64,000 nucleotides of DNA from CAWAQA01 sp963784065 (lineage in GTDB: Bacteria > Acidobacteriota > Vicinamibacteria > Vicinamibacterales > UBA2999). Under the pieces are notes generated by a model, which was given only the letters and a program-made list of their open reading frames with translations, was not told the origin of the DNA and made no database searches. Below, in pieces: positions 37,713 to 46,559 of this stretch (position 1 is the stretch's first letter; every line of letters begins with the position of its first letter). The translations under genes and the position numbers were made by a program. The stretch covers positions 496,001 to 560,000 of the forward strand of contig CAWAQA010000006.1 of assembly GCA_963784065.1 (NCBI GenBank), in the 5' to 3' direction.

Positions 37713-38706
37713 CTCTGTTCGCGCGGCTGATGTCAGTTCCCGGTCCCGTCTTCTTCCCCGGTCGCCGTACCGAGGCACCACGGTCGTCGCTGTGAACCGG
37801 CCGCGGCCGAGGGCATCCCGCAGCGGGTTGTTCAGGGTGAACCGCATGTCGCCGACTGACACGCGCGTGCCACCGGGATCCTCATCGAGCTGGTAGAACG
37901 GGAACCGGGACCACACGAGGAAGGACCGGAATGCCGGCGTCTCTCGCGCCGCGGTTGCCTCGCGGCGGCGATCGTTTTTTGGCACCTGGTTCCCGTCGAA
38001 CGTGACCTCCACCGGCAGCCACGTCAGCGTGCCCGTCTCGTAGTGGTCTCCCGCGTCGATGATGATCTGACGCTCGAACGGGGTCACAGGGGTCGGACCA
38101 ACCATGGCCGCACGCGGATCGCTGCCGCGCTGCTGCTGCCACGCCTCGATCACGATCCCGCGCGCGACGCGCGCGGAGACGAGCATGGCTCCGATGTAGA
38201 GTGCCGCGACCGTGAGCGCCACGCGCGCCGGCTTCGGTGACGCGACACGACGGCTGAGCCACACGCCAAGACCCAGCGTCAGCCACAGCCAGGGATCCAT
38301 GATGAACAGCGTGTCGCCGTAGAACCAGCGCCACTCGAACGGCGTGAGGAGGCGGATGCCGTAGTTGTTCAGGAAGTCGAGAAACACATGTGAATACACC
38401 CCGACGTACGACAGCAGCAGCAGCCATCCCGGGCTGAGCGGCGGCTCGCCCGGCCGGCCGCGGCGCCGGCGCCCGATGAGCACCATGATCGCCGTCAGCG
38501 CCAGTGGCAGGACAACCTGCGCGAGTACGCCGTGCGTCCAGCCGCGCCGGAACGCGATCGACGGCGTGTCCGTCGCCAGCACGAGCACGTCGAGGTCCGG
38601 CAGGTTGGCCGCGATCATCAGCGTCGGCGTTGGCCAGCCGCGTCTTGCGCCTCAACCCCGCGTAACCGATCGCGGCCCCGACGAGGGTATGACAGAGGTT
38701 GTCCAT
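37692..38706 (-). CDS. YdjM-like metal-dependent hydrolase / inner-membrane protein (frameshifted)
   Basis: The start MDNLCHTLVGAAIGYAGLRRKT with its early His, then IAANLPDLDVLVL, GWTHGVLAQVVLPL and YVGVYSHVFLDFLNNYGIRLLTPFEWRWFYGD, is the pattern of the YdjM (LexA-regulated, putative metal-dependent hydrolase) family with conserved His/Asp in membrane helices. A one-base shift near 38627 separates the first 30 residues. The last residues (TSAARTERDGPSG) read into repeats. Function of the family is not established. Confidence 0.78.
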
Positions 38707-38806
38707 CGGTCGGTCTTCGGTCTTCGGTTTTCGGTTTCCGGTCTACCGTCTCAGTCAGCGGCCCGAAGCCCGCCGTGGACCGAAGACCGTAGACCAACAG
38801 ACAGGA
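38703..38806. repeat. GGTCTTCGGTTTTCGG / GACCGAAGACCGTAGACC inverted repeat pair
   Basis: A T-rich form (TCGGTCTTCGGTTTTCGG) is followed about 50 bp later by its inverse (GACCGAAGACCGTAGACC), between the YdjM-like gene and the stressosome operon end. Confidence 0.7.
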
Positions 38807-38807
38807 A

Positions 38808-40583
38808 CTACACGTTCACCTTGGCCGATCGCAGCGCCCGGCGGATTTCCTCCTCGCCGTCCTTCGCGCCGAGGCGGCTCTTGCCCACCAGCGCCGCCGC
38901 ATGCGTGGAGAGCCGCTGCCATTCGTCCTCCGCGATGATCTGCGACGTCGAGATGATCACGGGAATCGGCGCCGTCGCCGGGTTGCGCTTCAAACGTGCC
39001 AGCACTTCGGTCCCGAGCATCTCGGGCATCCGCAGGTCGAGAAAGATCACATCGGGCCGATCGGACTCGGCGCGCGCAAGACCCTCGAAACCGCCGCTCG
39101 CCTCGGTCACCCGGCATCCGATGCCCGTCAGGTAGCGCCGCAACAGGTACCGCGACGCCTGCTCGTCGTCGATCACCAGCGCCAGCGGCATCTGCCGCAC
39201 GGACGCTGGCGCGGGCGCCGGCGCCACCGCAAAAATGGGCGTCTCGAATCCCGGCGCCGTCATCGGCACACGCAGCCAGAACGTCGAGCCTTCGCCGGGC
39301 ACGCTCTCGACACCAACGGTACCGCCGAGGAGCTCGGCCAGGCGCTTGGACAGCGACAGCCCCAGGCCCGTGCCGCGCACCTTGGCCTGGAGCGGATTCG
39401 GCACCTGGCCGAACTCATGGAAGAGCCGCGCCTGGTCCTCCTTCGCGATGCCGATGCCGGTATCGGTCACGCTCATGGTCACGGTGCCGTCGCCCTCGGC
39501 CGCCGCGTGCACCCGCACCTCGCCCTGCTCGGTGAACTTCAGCGCGTTGGAAATGTAGTTGCGCAGGATCTGCGAGATCTTGCCTTCATCCGTGTAGAGC
39601 GGCGGGATGTCGTCCGCGTTCTCGAACTGCAGCGTCACGGCGTCGTTGATCTGCACCGGCCGCATCAGGCCTCGCAGGGCGCCGAACAGCTCCTGCGCCG
39701 CAAACACCGTCGGCCGCAACGTCACCTTGCCCGCTTCGACCTTCGCGAGATCGAGCAGATCGTGCACCAGCTCCGACAAGTCCTCCGTCGCCTCGCGGAT
39801 GTACCTGACCTGCTTTTCCTGCTCCTCCGTCAGATCGCCGTCGGTCCGATCGACGAGCAGACGCGTGAGCGCCAGGATCGAGTTCAGCGGCGTCTGGAAC
39901 TCGTGCGTCATGTTCGACAGGAACTTCGACTTCATCTCGTCGGCACGCCGCAGGTGCTCGGCCTTCTCGTCCAGCTCCGCGTAGAGGGCCACGACGCCGC
40001 GGTTGGTGTCCTGCAGCTCGGCGTTCAGCCGCGTCAGATCCTCCTGGCGCTGGCGCAGCTCCTCGAGGGCCGCCAACAGCTCGTGGTTCTGCGCCTGGAC
40101 CTCGTCGAGGAGGGACGATGACGGCGTCTGCCGCGCCAGCGTCTCGGCGATGCGCGTCACGTCGTGGCGGGGCGGCGCGTCGCGGCGGCGCGGGATGCGC
40201 TTGCTCATGCGCGCGACGGTGCCCGTCCCTGGCGCCGACTGGATCTCGAAGTCGTCCATGATCCGGCGCGCGCCGGTAATGCCGACGCCCATCCCGGTCT
40301 CGGAGCGATAGGTTCCCTCGAGGACGCTCGCGAGGTGCGGGATGCCGGGCCCGCTGTCCCTCACCGTAATGGCCAGCGCCTGGCCGGGCACGTCCAGCAC
40401 GAACTCGACCGACCCGCGCCCGGCGTAGCGCGCGACGTTCCGCGCCAGCTCCGAGACGGCGGTCGCGATGCGCGTCTGATCCTGCCCGTCGAAGCCGAGC
40501 GCGTCCGCGACCTGCCGCGCGCGCTGCCGCGCCAGCACGACGTCCTCATCGCGCGTGATCTGGACGGTCAGCAGACGCGTCAT
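38808..40583 (-). CDS. RsbT-domain hybrid histidine kinase with receiver, last gene of stressosome operon
   Basis: 591 residues in four parts. Residues 1-130 are an RsbT-type ATPase domain (TAVSELARNVARYAG; RDSGPGIP; GMGVGITGARRIMDDF). A coiled region at about 160-215 (EVQAQNHELLAALEELRQRQ) leads to a HisKA domain with phospho-acceptor NMTHEFQTPLN, then a full HATPase (YISNALKFTEQG, DTGIGIAKED, GTGLGLSLSKRLAEL). A receiver domain follows (ALVIDDE, DVIFLDLRMPEM). The ATG overlaps the upstream stop (ATGA). It probably takes the stressosome signal into phosphorelay, either by the N-terminal domain docking on RsbS/RsbR or acting as a kinase itself; that is inference. Confidence 0.9.
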   Translation of the reverse strand: MTRLLTVQITRDEDVVLARQRARQVADALGFDGQDQTRIATAVSELARNVARYAGRGSVEFVLDVPGQALAITVRDSGPGIPHLASVLEGTYRSETGMGVGITGARRIMDDFEIQSAPGTGTVARMSKRIPRRRDAPPRHDVTRIAETLARQTPSSSLLDEVQAQNHELLAALEELRQRQEDLTRLNAELQDTNRGVVALYAELDEKAEHLRRADEMKSKFLSNMTHEFQTPLNSILALTRLLVDRTDGDLTEEQEKQVRYIREATEDLSELVHDLLDLAKVEAGKVTLRPTVFAAQELFGALRGLMRPVQINDAVTLQFENADDIPPLYTDEGKISQILRNYISNALKFTEQGEVRVHAAAEGDGTVTMSVTDTGIGIAKEDQARLFHEFGQVPNPLQAKVRGTGLGLSLSKRLAELLGGTVGVESVPGEGSTFWLRVPMTAPGFETPIFAVAPAPAPASVRQMPLALVIDDEQASRYLLRRYLTGIGCRVTEASGGFEGLARAESDRPDVIFLDLRMPEMLGTEVLARLKRNPATAPIPVIISTSQIIAEDEWQRLSTHAAALVGKSRLGAKDGEEEIRRALRSAKVNV

Positions 40584-41578
40584 GCGCCGTCTCCGTTCAC
40601 GACCACGACAACGCTGGCGTCATCGCGCCCGCGCCGGTGATCGCGGAACAACACGCCGGCAATGACGTCAGCGCGCCGTGACGCCAGTCCGTTCGAGTTC
40701 AGCGACCAGTGCGTGCCGATGCCGTCGCTGTGCATGACGAGGATGCCGCCAGCCGGCCAGTCGTAGGTGAAAGGCTGCACACGCCGTATCGCGTGACCGG
40801 CGATCCCCGCGAGGCTGACCAGGTGCTGCGCCTGGCCATCTCGCTTCACGATGCTGGCGCTGATGTTGCCGATGCCGCAGAAGCGGAGCGAGTTCTGCCG
40901 GCGGTCCAGCTCGGCGACGGCAATGGCGGCGCCACGCGTGCTGCGCAGCGCCTGGTGCACGGAGGTCACGACGTCGCTCGCGCTCCGCTCCGCGTGTCGC
41001 CGGAACGCGGCGAGCGCCAGCTCGGTGGCCGCGGCCGCCGGCGGGCCGTGCCCGAGGCCGTCGCACATGAGGATCGACGTGAGCTCCCCCGCCGACCAGA
41101 CCGCCCACCCGTCCCCGCACTCCTGCTCGCCTTTCATCGCCACCGACAGGCCGCCGATCGAGCCCGGCTGCCCGCCTTCCGGGTAGATAGTGGCGGCGAT
41201 GACCGTCCCGTGCCCCGGCTGCGTGTAGAGATCGAAGCTCGACGCCGCGCGCGCGATCGCGCCGAGGCCCGTACCGGAGGTTCCCGACGTCGAGTAGCCG
41301 TCGCGGAGACTCGCGGGCACGTTCGTGATGCCGGCCCCGCAATCCAGCGCGAGCACCTGCACGCCCGGGCGTCCGCTCCCGGCCGCAGGACCGACGATGA
41401 TCTCGCCTCCGCCCGCGTGCTTCAGCAGGTTCGTGGCGGCTTCAGTCACCGCGATCGACACGCGGCCGATCGTCACCTCGTCGAATCCGAGTTGCGCGGC
41501 ACGGTCGGCGGCGCGGCGGCGCGCCTCCGCCACGTCGGTCTGCTCCTGGATGACGATGAGGGCCGAGGCTACTTCCAT
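40580..41578 (-). CDS. Fusion of RsbT-type ATPase domain and RsbX-type PP2C phosphatase
   Basis: Residues 1-135 form a HATPase_c_2 domain (AVTEAATNLLKHAGGGEI; DCGAGITNVPASLRDGYS; GTGLGAIARAASSFDLY). Residues about 145-332 form a SpoIIE/RsbX-like phosphatase with metal-binding Asp in SILMCDGLGHGPPA, MHSDGIGTHW and GRDDASVVV. RsbX resets the stressosome by removing phosphate from RsbS/RsbR. The fused kinase-like half is seen in some environmental stressosome clusters. It overlaps rsbT by 10 bp and the hybrid kinase gene by 4 bp. Confidence 0.88.
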   Translation of the reverse strand: MEVASALIVIQEQTDVAEARRRAADRAAQLGFDEVTIGRVSIAVTEAATNLLKHAGGGEIIVGPAAGSGRPGVQVLALDCGAGITNVPASLRDGYSTSGTSGTGLGAIARAASSFDLYTQPGHGTVIAATIYPEGGQPGSIGGLSVAMKGEQECGDGWAVWSAGELTSILMCDGLGHGPPAAAATELALAAFRRHAERSASDVVTSVHQALRSTRGAAIAVAELDRRQNSLRFCGIGNISASIVKRDGQAQHLVSLAGIAGHAIRRVQPFTYDWPAGGILVMHSDGIGTHWSLNSNGLASRRADVIAGVLFRDHRRGRDDASVVVVVNGDGA

Positions 41579-41973
41579 CGGCCGATGACGACCTGGGTAC
41601 CCTGGCCCGGCTTCGAGGTGAGCTGAAAGTCGTGTGACAGCCGGCGCGCGCCGCTCAGGCCGAGCCCGAGCCCGGTGCCCGTGGAGTAGCCGTCCTTGAG
41701 CGCGAGATCGACGTCGGGAATGCCGGGACCCCGATCTTCGAACGTCAGGCGCAGGCCGCGGCGGCTGTCGTTGAGGACCGTCTCCATCAGCAGCGTGCCG
41801 CCCTGGCCGTAGACGAGCGTGTTGCGGGCGAGCTCGCTCGCCGCGGTCACCAGCTTCGTCTGGTCCACGAGACTGAAGCCGATCTGGACGGCCCAGTCGC
41901 GAACCCGCTGCCGCACCCGGACGATGTCGTCGTCGGATGCGATCGGCAGCGCCTCATGCTTTTCGACGTTCAC
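41569..41973 (-). CDS. rsbT: Stressosome switch kinase RsbT
   Basis: 134 residues, a single GHKL-type serine kinase. DIVRVRQRVRDWAVQIGFSLVDQTK is the RsbT N-terminal pattern; nucleotide boxes are TAASELARNTLVYG, EDRGPGIPDVDLALKDGYST and GLGLGLSGARRLSHDF. RsbT phosphorylates RsbS and RsbR under stress and is then released to activate a partner. The GTG start at 41973 lies 20 bp inside the rsbS gene. Confidence 0.94.
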   Translation of the reverse strand: MNVEKHEALPIASDDDIVRVRQRVRDWAVQIGFSLVDQTKLVTAASELARNTLVYGQGGTLLMETVLNDSRRGLRLTFEDRGPGIPDVDLALKDGYSTGTGLGLGLSGARRLSHDFQLTSKPGQGTQVVIGRWK

Positions 41974-42343
41974 CGGCGCGCCCCCCGGCGCCGTCCGCGC
42001 TGCGGATCAGCTCCATGCCCTGCTCCACGTTCAGCGCGGTCTGTACCCCGGTCAACGACAGTCCGAGCTCGACGAGCGTGATGGCAACGGCCGGGCGCAT
42101 GCCGACCACCACGGTGTGCGCATCGAGCACACGCGCCATGGCCGCGATGTTGGCGAGCATGCGGCCGATGAACGAATCCACCACTTCGAGCGCGGAAATA
42201 TCGATCAGCACACCCTTGGAGCGAGTCGCCACGATCTTCTGCGTGAGGTCGTCCTGCAGCGTCATCGCCAGGCGGTCGTGCATGTCGACCTGGATGCTGA
42301 CGAGCAGGCTGTCCCCCATCTTGAGGATGGGAATGCGTTCCAT
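41954..42343 (-). CDS. rsbS: Stressosome scaffold protein RsbS (STAS)
   Basis: 129 residues, one STAS domain: IPILKMGDSLLVSIQVDMHD and GVLIDISALEVVDSFIGRML. The Ser in VDSF is the position phosphorylated by RsbT in Bacillus RsbS. VVVGMRPAVAITLVELGL is the second conserved loop. The C-terminal tail (GAGGRAGERRKA) is Gly/Arg-rich. It starts 5 bp after rsbR. Confidence 0.94.
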   Translation of the reverse strand: MERIPILKMGDSLLVSIQVDMHDRLAMTLQDDLTQKIVATRSKGVLIDISALEVVDSFIGRMLANIAAMARVLDAHTVVVGMRPAVAITLVELGLSLTGVQTALNVEQGMELIRSADGAGGRAGERRKA

Positions 42344-42348
42344 GCGCC

Positions 42349-43264
42349 CTAGGCTTTCTGACCCGGATCGGCCGAGCGGGCGCCGCTGTTCGCTCCAGGG
42401 CCGCCGGCGCTCACCTTCTGTACGCCGAGGCCGAGACGGCGCAGCGCAATCGCGAACGCATCGGCGAGCGTCGCCTTCGTGACGACATCCTGCAGGTCCA
42501 CGCCGAGGTGGACGATGGTCTGCGCAATCTGCGGGCGGATGCCGCTGATGATGCAATCGGCGCCCATCAGGCGCGCGGCGGCGACCGTCTTGAGCAGGTG
42601 CTGCGCCACGAGCGTATCCACCGTCGGCACGCCGGTGATGTCGATGATGGCGATCCCCGATCCGGTATCGACAATGCGCTGCAGCAGGTTTTCCATCACG
42701 ACCTGCGTCCGCGCGCTGTCGAGCGTGCCGATGAGCGGCAGGGCCAGCACGCCGTCCCAGAGCTCGACGACTGGCGTCGAGAGCTCCAGCATCTCCTGCT
42801 GCTGCCGTGTGATGAGCTCTTCGCGCCCTTTCTGATACAGCTCGGTGGTGATAGAGACCGAGCTTGTCGAGCAACGTCGTCACGGACCAGGTCGCTTCGG
42901 CCAGCGCCACCGGATCCTTGGCGTGCTCGCGGCGTATGCGCTCGAAGAGCGGCTGTTTGAGCGAGAAGACGAACATGGCCGTCTGCGAAGGCGTCAGCCC
43001 GAGGCGGGCGCGCGATCGCGACAGGTCCTCGAGCATGCGACGCGCCTCGTCCCACTCGCGGCCGGTGACATCGTCTACGCGGCCGTTCTGCACGCCGGCG
43101 CGCAGCACCTTGAGGAAATCCGCCGACTGCTTCTGCAGCTCGCGCTCGTCCACCAGGTGCGAGCGTTTCGGGTCCGTCATCTGCGCGCGGAGCCAGTCGC
43201 TCAGGATGTCGGATTCGTGGCGGCTCAGCAGTTCGGAGATGTTCGTCTGATCGGTCTCTGCCAA
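42349..43264 (-). CDS. rsbR: Stressosome sensor RsbR (frameshifted)
   Basis: The TTG at 43264 is chosen because AGGAGGG lies just upstream. The N-terminal half is all-helical (ISELLSRHESDILSDWLRAQM ... MFVFSLKQPLFERIRREH), like the RsbRD_N globin-like sensor domain; the C-terminal half is a STAS domain (STPVVELWDGVLALPLIGTLD; IIDITGVPTVDTLVAQHL; ISGIRPQIAQTIVHLGVDL). The Thr in VPTVDT and in AQTIV match the two RsbT targets of Bacillus RsbR. A one-base shift near 42852 lies between the halves. About 304 residues; first gene of the operon. Confidence 0.9.
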
Positions 43265-43301
43265 CGTGCGGCCCTCCTGAAGTTAAGGCGAGGCGCTATT
43301 C

Positions 43302-43331
43302 TTGAACACATTGCGAGAGCCGCGCAATAAT
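43302..43331 (+). promoter_or_regulatory. Possible promoter of the REC-PAS-kinase gene
   Basis: TTGAAC (43302-43307) and AATAAT (43326-43331) spaced by 18 bp; transcription would start only about 8 bp before the ATG at 43346. The rsbR start lies 82 bp away on the other strand. Confidence 0.45.
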
Positions 43332-43345
43332 CGGCGGCTGGGCTG

Positions 43346-44853
43346 ATGAGTGCGCGCGCACCCTTGATCCTCGTCGTCGATGACAATCCGCCGCTGCGAT
43401 ATGCGCTCGGCCGGACCCTGCGCCAGCATGGGTTCGACGTCATCGACGCGTCCACCGGCGAGGAGGCCCTCCGCCTTGGTGCGACCGAACAGCCCGACCT
43501 CGTGCTGCTCGACGTCAATCTGCCGGACATTCACGGCTTCGACGTCGCGCGGCGGCTCAAAGCGGGCGAGAGAACGAAGACCATCCCGATACTCCAGATC
43601 TCCGCGTCGTTCGTGCAGATGCGAGCATCGGATGGAAGGACTCGCCGCGGGCGCCGACGCCTACCTCGTCGAGCCGGTCGAACCGGGCGAGCTCGTCGCC
43701 AATATCCGCGCGCTGCTGCGCATGCGTGACGCGGAAGCCGGGCTCCAGCGGACGACGGCGATGCTTGCGGCGGTCGTCGAAGCGTCGCCGCTGCCGATCG
43801 TGGTGTTCGATCGCGACGGCGTGATACGAACGTGGAATCCCGCCGCGGAGCGCCTCTTCGGGTACACCGCGCAGGAGATGGTCGGGCGCACCGACGGCGC
43901 GGCCGGGCCGGCAATACTTGCGGATGCCACGATCCTGGCGCACCTGCAACGAGGCGAGTCGGTGAACGGCCAGGAGCAACGCTACGAGCGCAAGGACGGG
44001 ACGCGGATCGACGTGTGCGTATTTGCGGCGCAACTGGACCGATCCTCGGCGCCGGGCCATGTGGCGATTCTCGAGGACATCTCGGGACGCAAGCTGTTCG
44101 AGCAGGAGCGCGCCGACCTGCTGACGCGCGAGCAGGACACGCGCAGGGAGGCGGAAGCGGCCAACCGGTTGAAGGACGAGTTCCTGGCGACGCTCTCTCA
44201 CGAGCTGCGAACACCGCTCAACGCCATCCTGGGATGGGCGAGCATGCTGAAGCAGGACGCCCTCGATGCCGAGCGGACGCGAGCGCGCGCTCGAGATCAT
44301 CGAGCGCAACGCGCGCAGCCAGCAGCAGCTCATCAACGACATCCTCGACGTCTCGAAGATCATCCGCGGACAGCTGCGGCTCGAGCTGCAACCCGTGAAC
44401 GTGGTGGAGTCGGTGCGCGCGGTGATCGATTCAGTCGGCCCGACGGCCCAGGCCAAGCGGCAGGCGCTCACCGCCGCGCTTCCCGAGGAGCCGGTGCTCG
44501 TCGCCGGCGACCGCGAGCGGCTGCAGCAGATTTTCTGGAACCTGCTCTCCAACGCGCTCAAGTACACGCCGCAGAAAGGCGAGATCGAGGTCGCCCTCAC
44601 GTCCAATCACGAGACGGTTGACGTCACCATCCGCGACAACGGCATCGGGATCGCCCCTGCCGTCCTGCCTCACGTCTTCGAGCGGTTCCGCCAGGGAGAA
44701 GGGGGGCCGGCGCGCGAGTTCGGCGGGCTCGGTCTCGGCCTGGCGATCGTGCGGCATCTGGCGGAGATGCACGGCGGCAGCGTTCGCGCGCAGAGCGACG
44801 GCACCGGTCGCGGTGCGACGTTCACCGTGACGCTGCCAACGATCGCTCGCTGA
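43346..44853 (+). CDS. REC-PAS-histidine kinase, divergent from stressosome operon (frameshifted)
   Basis: In order: a receiver domain (LILVVDDNPPLRYALG; DLVLLDVNLPDI), a PAS domain at about 145-260 (VVEASPLPIVVFDRDGVIRTW; RLFGYTAQEMVGR), HisKA with FLATLSHELRTPLNAI, and HATPase (NLLSNALKYTPQKG; DNGIGIAPAVL; GLGLGLAIVRHL). Shifts near 43618 and 44275 break the frame; rejoined it has about 500 residues. An N-terminal receiver lets another kinase, perhaps the hybrid kinase of the facing operon, control this one. Its 3' end overlaps the convergent AMMECR1-like gene by 32 bp. Confidence 0.86.
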
Positions 44854-45385
44854 ACACCTGCGCCTCGAACACGAGGATACGCGTGCCGCCGCGCCAGGCG
44901 TCCTCCGGCAGCCCTGCTTTCAGGCAGGTGTGCGCGAGGAACGTCTCGACGTCCCATCCGCGCTCGCTGGCGACCTGCGGCAGCAGCAGGCCGCGCCGGT
45001 ATCCACGCTCGACGATGAGCCCGTGACGGCCGATTTCGATCTCTTCGATCGAGGTGATCTCATGCTCCGGGGTGAGCACCGAGATCTCGACGTCGAGGTC
45101 GGGGAGTTCGGCCGGTGAGACCGGCTCGAAGCGGGGATCCGAATCCGACACGGCGGCCGCGAGATCGGCGACGGTCTCGGCAAGCGGCGCAGCCACGTCG
45201 AGCCGCCCGAGGCATCCGCGGAGCTCGTGCTCCTTGTGGATGGAGACGAAGGCGCCCAGCAGCTCGTCGAGGACACCGCCCCGCCCGCGCAGCGGCGGCG
45301 CTTCGCGACGCACGTGCGCTTCGAGAGCGGAACGTGCAAGCTTCAGCAGCCTCTCCTGATCCCCGGGAATCAACATCACCATCAT
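44822..45385 (-). CDS. amrA: AMMECR1 domain protein (AmmeMemoRadiSam system protein A)
   Basis: 187 residues with AMMECR1 motifs: HKEHELRGCLGRLD (the LRGCIG-type core), DPRFEPVSPAELPDLDVEISVLTP, IEIGRHGLIVERGYRRGLLLPQVA and WDVETFLAHTCLKAGLP. The longer open frame starts MASGFSRKANS, which is a translated CCGGCTTCAGCCGG repeat, so I use the ATG at 45385. The paired MEMO gene lies 200 bp upstream on the same strand. The biochemical role of the three-part system is unsettled. Confidence 0.88.
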   Translation of the reverse strand: MMVMLIPGDQERLLKLARSALEAHVRREAPPLRGRGGVLDELLGAFVSIHKEHELRGCLGRLDVAAPLAETVADLAAAVSDSDPRFEPVSPAELPDLDVEISVLTPEHEITSIEEIEIGRHGLIVERGYRRGLLLPQVASERGWDVETFLAHTCLKAGLPEDAWRGGTRILVFEAQVFSERSLAASR

Positions 45386-45414
45386 GCACCAACCGTCAGT
45401 CAGGTAACTGTTTG

Positions 45415-45545
45415 CCTTCCGGCTGAAGCCGGAAGCCACGAAGGCGTGAAGTCGGAGCGCGGACGTCTGCTGCGGCTTCCGCCTTCCTCTCGTCCCTTAC
45501 GCCTCGCTCGGTGGCTTCCGCCTTCAGGCGGAAGAACGCCCGGCC
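45415..45545. repeat. CCGGCTGAAGCCGGAAGCCAC and GTGGCTTCCGCCTTCAGGCGGAAG repeats
   Basis: Two opposed palindromes (about 45419-45441 and 45511-45535) sit between the AMMECR1 and MEMO genes. Confidence 0.8.
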
Positions 45546-45585
45546 GCGGCATGGCGCCGCTGCCTCATGCCGACTTCCGGACGCA

Positions 45586-46413
45586 TCACCAGATCGCCGC
45601 CGCCATGTAACCCACCACCGAGGACTTGTCTCCGGAGACGTCGCCGGAATCCGCGTAGCGCAGAACACGGCCGTGCGTGGCGCCGAGGCGCCGCGCGGCG
45701 TGGAGGACGGCGACCATCGGCCCGCCGCCGCACGCGTGACGCGGTTCGTCCTCGAGCGCGCGCATCAGCCCGTCGGCATCGAGCGCCTCGACATGGCGCG
45801 TGACGACGCCGTCGAGGACCGCGGCGGTACGCGCATCCTCGTAATGCGAGAGATCGCTGCTGGCCACGATCAGCACATCGTCGCCGCGCGGCGCGATCGC
45901 GTCGGCGAGCGCCTGCCCGAGCGCCACGGCCGTCTCGCGTGTCTGCCGTCCCATCACGAGAGGGACGATCGGCACACCGGCCATCAGATGAGCCACGAAG
46001 GGCAGCTGCATCTCGAGCGAATGCTCGCGCGCGTGCGCCGCCGGATAGTCCGTGATCTCGGACGACGCGGCCTCGATCGCCGCCGCCAGGTCGCGATCGA
46101 TCGGGACCTGACCGAACGGTGTGTCCCACGACCCGGCCGGCCAGATGGACACGCCGTGAAACGGCACGAAGTGCGAAGGTCCCACGAGGACGACCGACGC
46201 ATACGGCGACCCTTTCGCGGCCTTGTAAGCGTAGGCGGCGACGGGGCCCGAATACATCAGGCCGGCGTGCGGCGCGACGATGGCGCGGAGGCGATCCGCC
46301 GGGGGCGCGTCGAGCTGCGCGGACGCGAGGTGCTCGTCCACCGCTTCGGCCAGCCGGGCTCTCGTCCCCGGATACCACTGGCCAGCAACCGCCGCGCGTC
46401 TCACCTGTGGCAT
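45586..46413 (-). CDS. amrB: MEMO family protein (AmmeMemoRadiSam system protein B)
   Basis: From the ATG at 46413 (MPQVRRAAVAGQWYPG) the 275-residue protein carries MEMO motifs: IVAPHAGLMYSGPVAAYAYK, VVLVGPSHFVPFHGVSIWP, EHSLEMQLPF, IVASSDLSHYED and CGGGPMVAVLHAAR. MEMO proteins share the fold of class III extradiol dioxygenases (His/His/Cys metal site, seen here as H in APHAG, H in GPSHF and C in CGGGP). The radical-SAM third member is not in this window. Confidence 0.9.
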   Translation of the reverse strand: MPQVRRAAVAGQWYPGTRARLAEAVDEHLASAQLDAPPADRLRAIVAPHAGLMYSGPVAAYAYKAAKGSPYASVVLVGPSHFVPFHGVSIWPAGSWDTPFGQVPIDRDLAAAIEAASSEITDYPAAHAREHSLEMQLPFVAHLMAGVPIVPLVMGRQTRETAVALGQALADAIAPRGDDVLIVASSDLSHYEDARTAAVLDGVVTRHVEALDADGLMRALEDEPRHACGGGPMVAVLHAARRLGATHGRVLRYADSGDVSGDKSSVVGYMAAAIW

Positions 46414-46512
46414 ATCGCTCGACGCGATCGTAACGCGTCGCCAGCTGCACCGACAAACGAAGCCAGATTGCACCGACAAGGCGAAGCCGTCCTAGCACCG
46501 ACGCCGACCTGT

Positions 46513-46559
46513 GGACATGTGGACGTTCGATGGTGGTACCATCGAACGTCCACATGTCC
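46513..46559. promoter_or_regulatory. Perfect 22-bp inverted repeat enclosing the gatC start codon
   Basis: Arms at 46513-46534 and 46538-46559 are exact inverse complements, with a 3-base loop. The downstream arm contains the gatC ATG at 46554-46556. In mRNA this would be a very stable hairpin that hides the start. A second in-frame ATG (46530) lies in the upstream arm near the loop. Confidence 0.85.
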
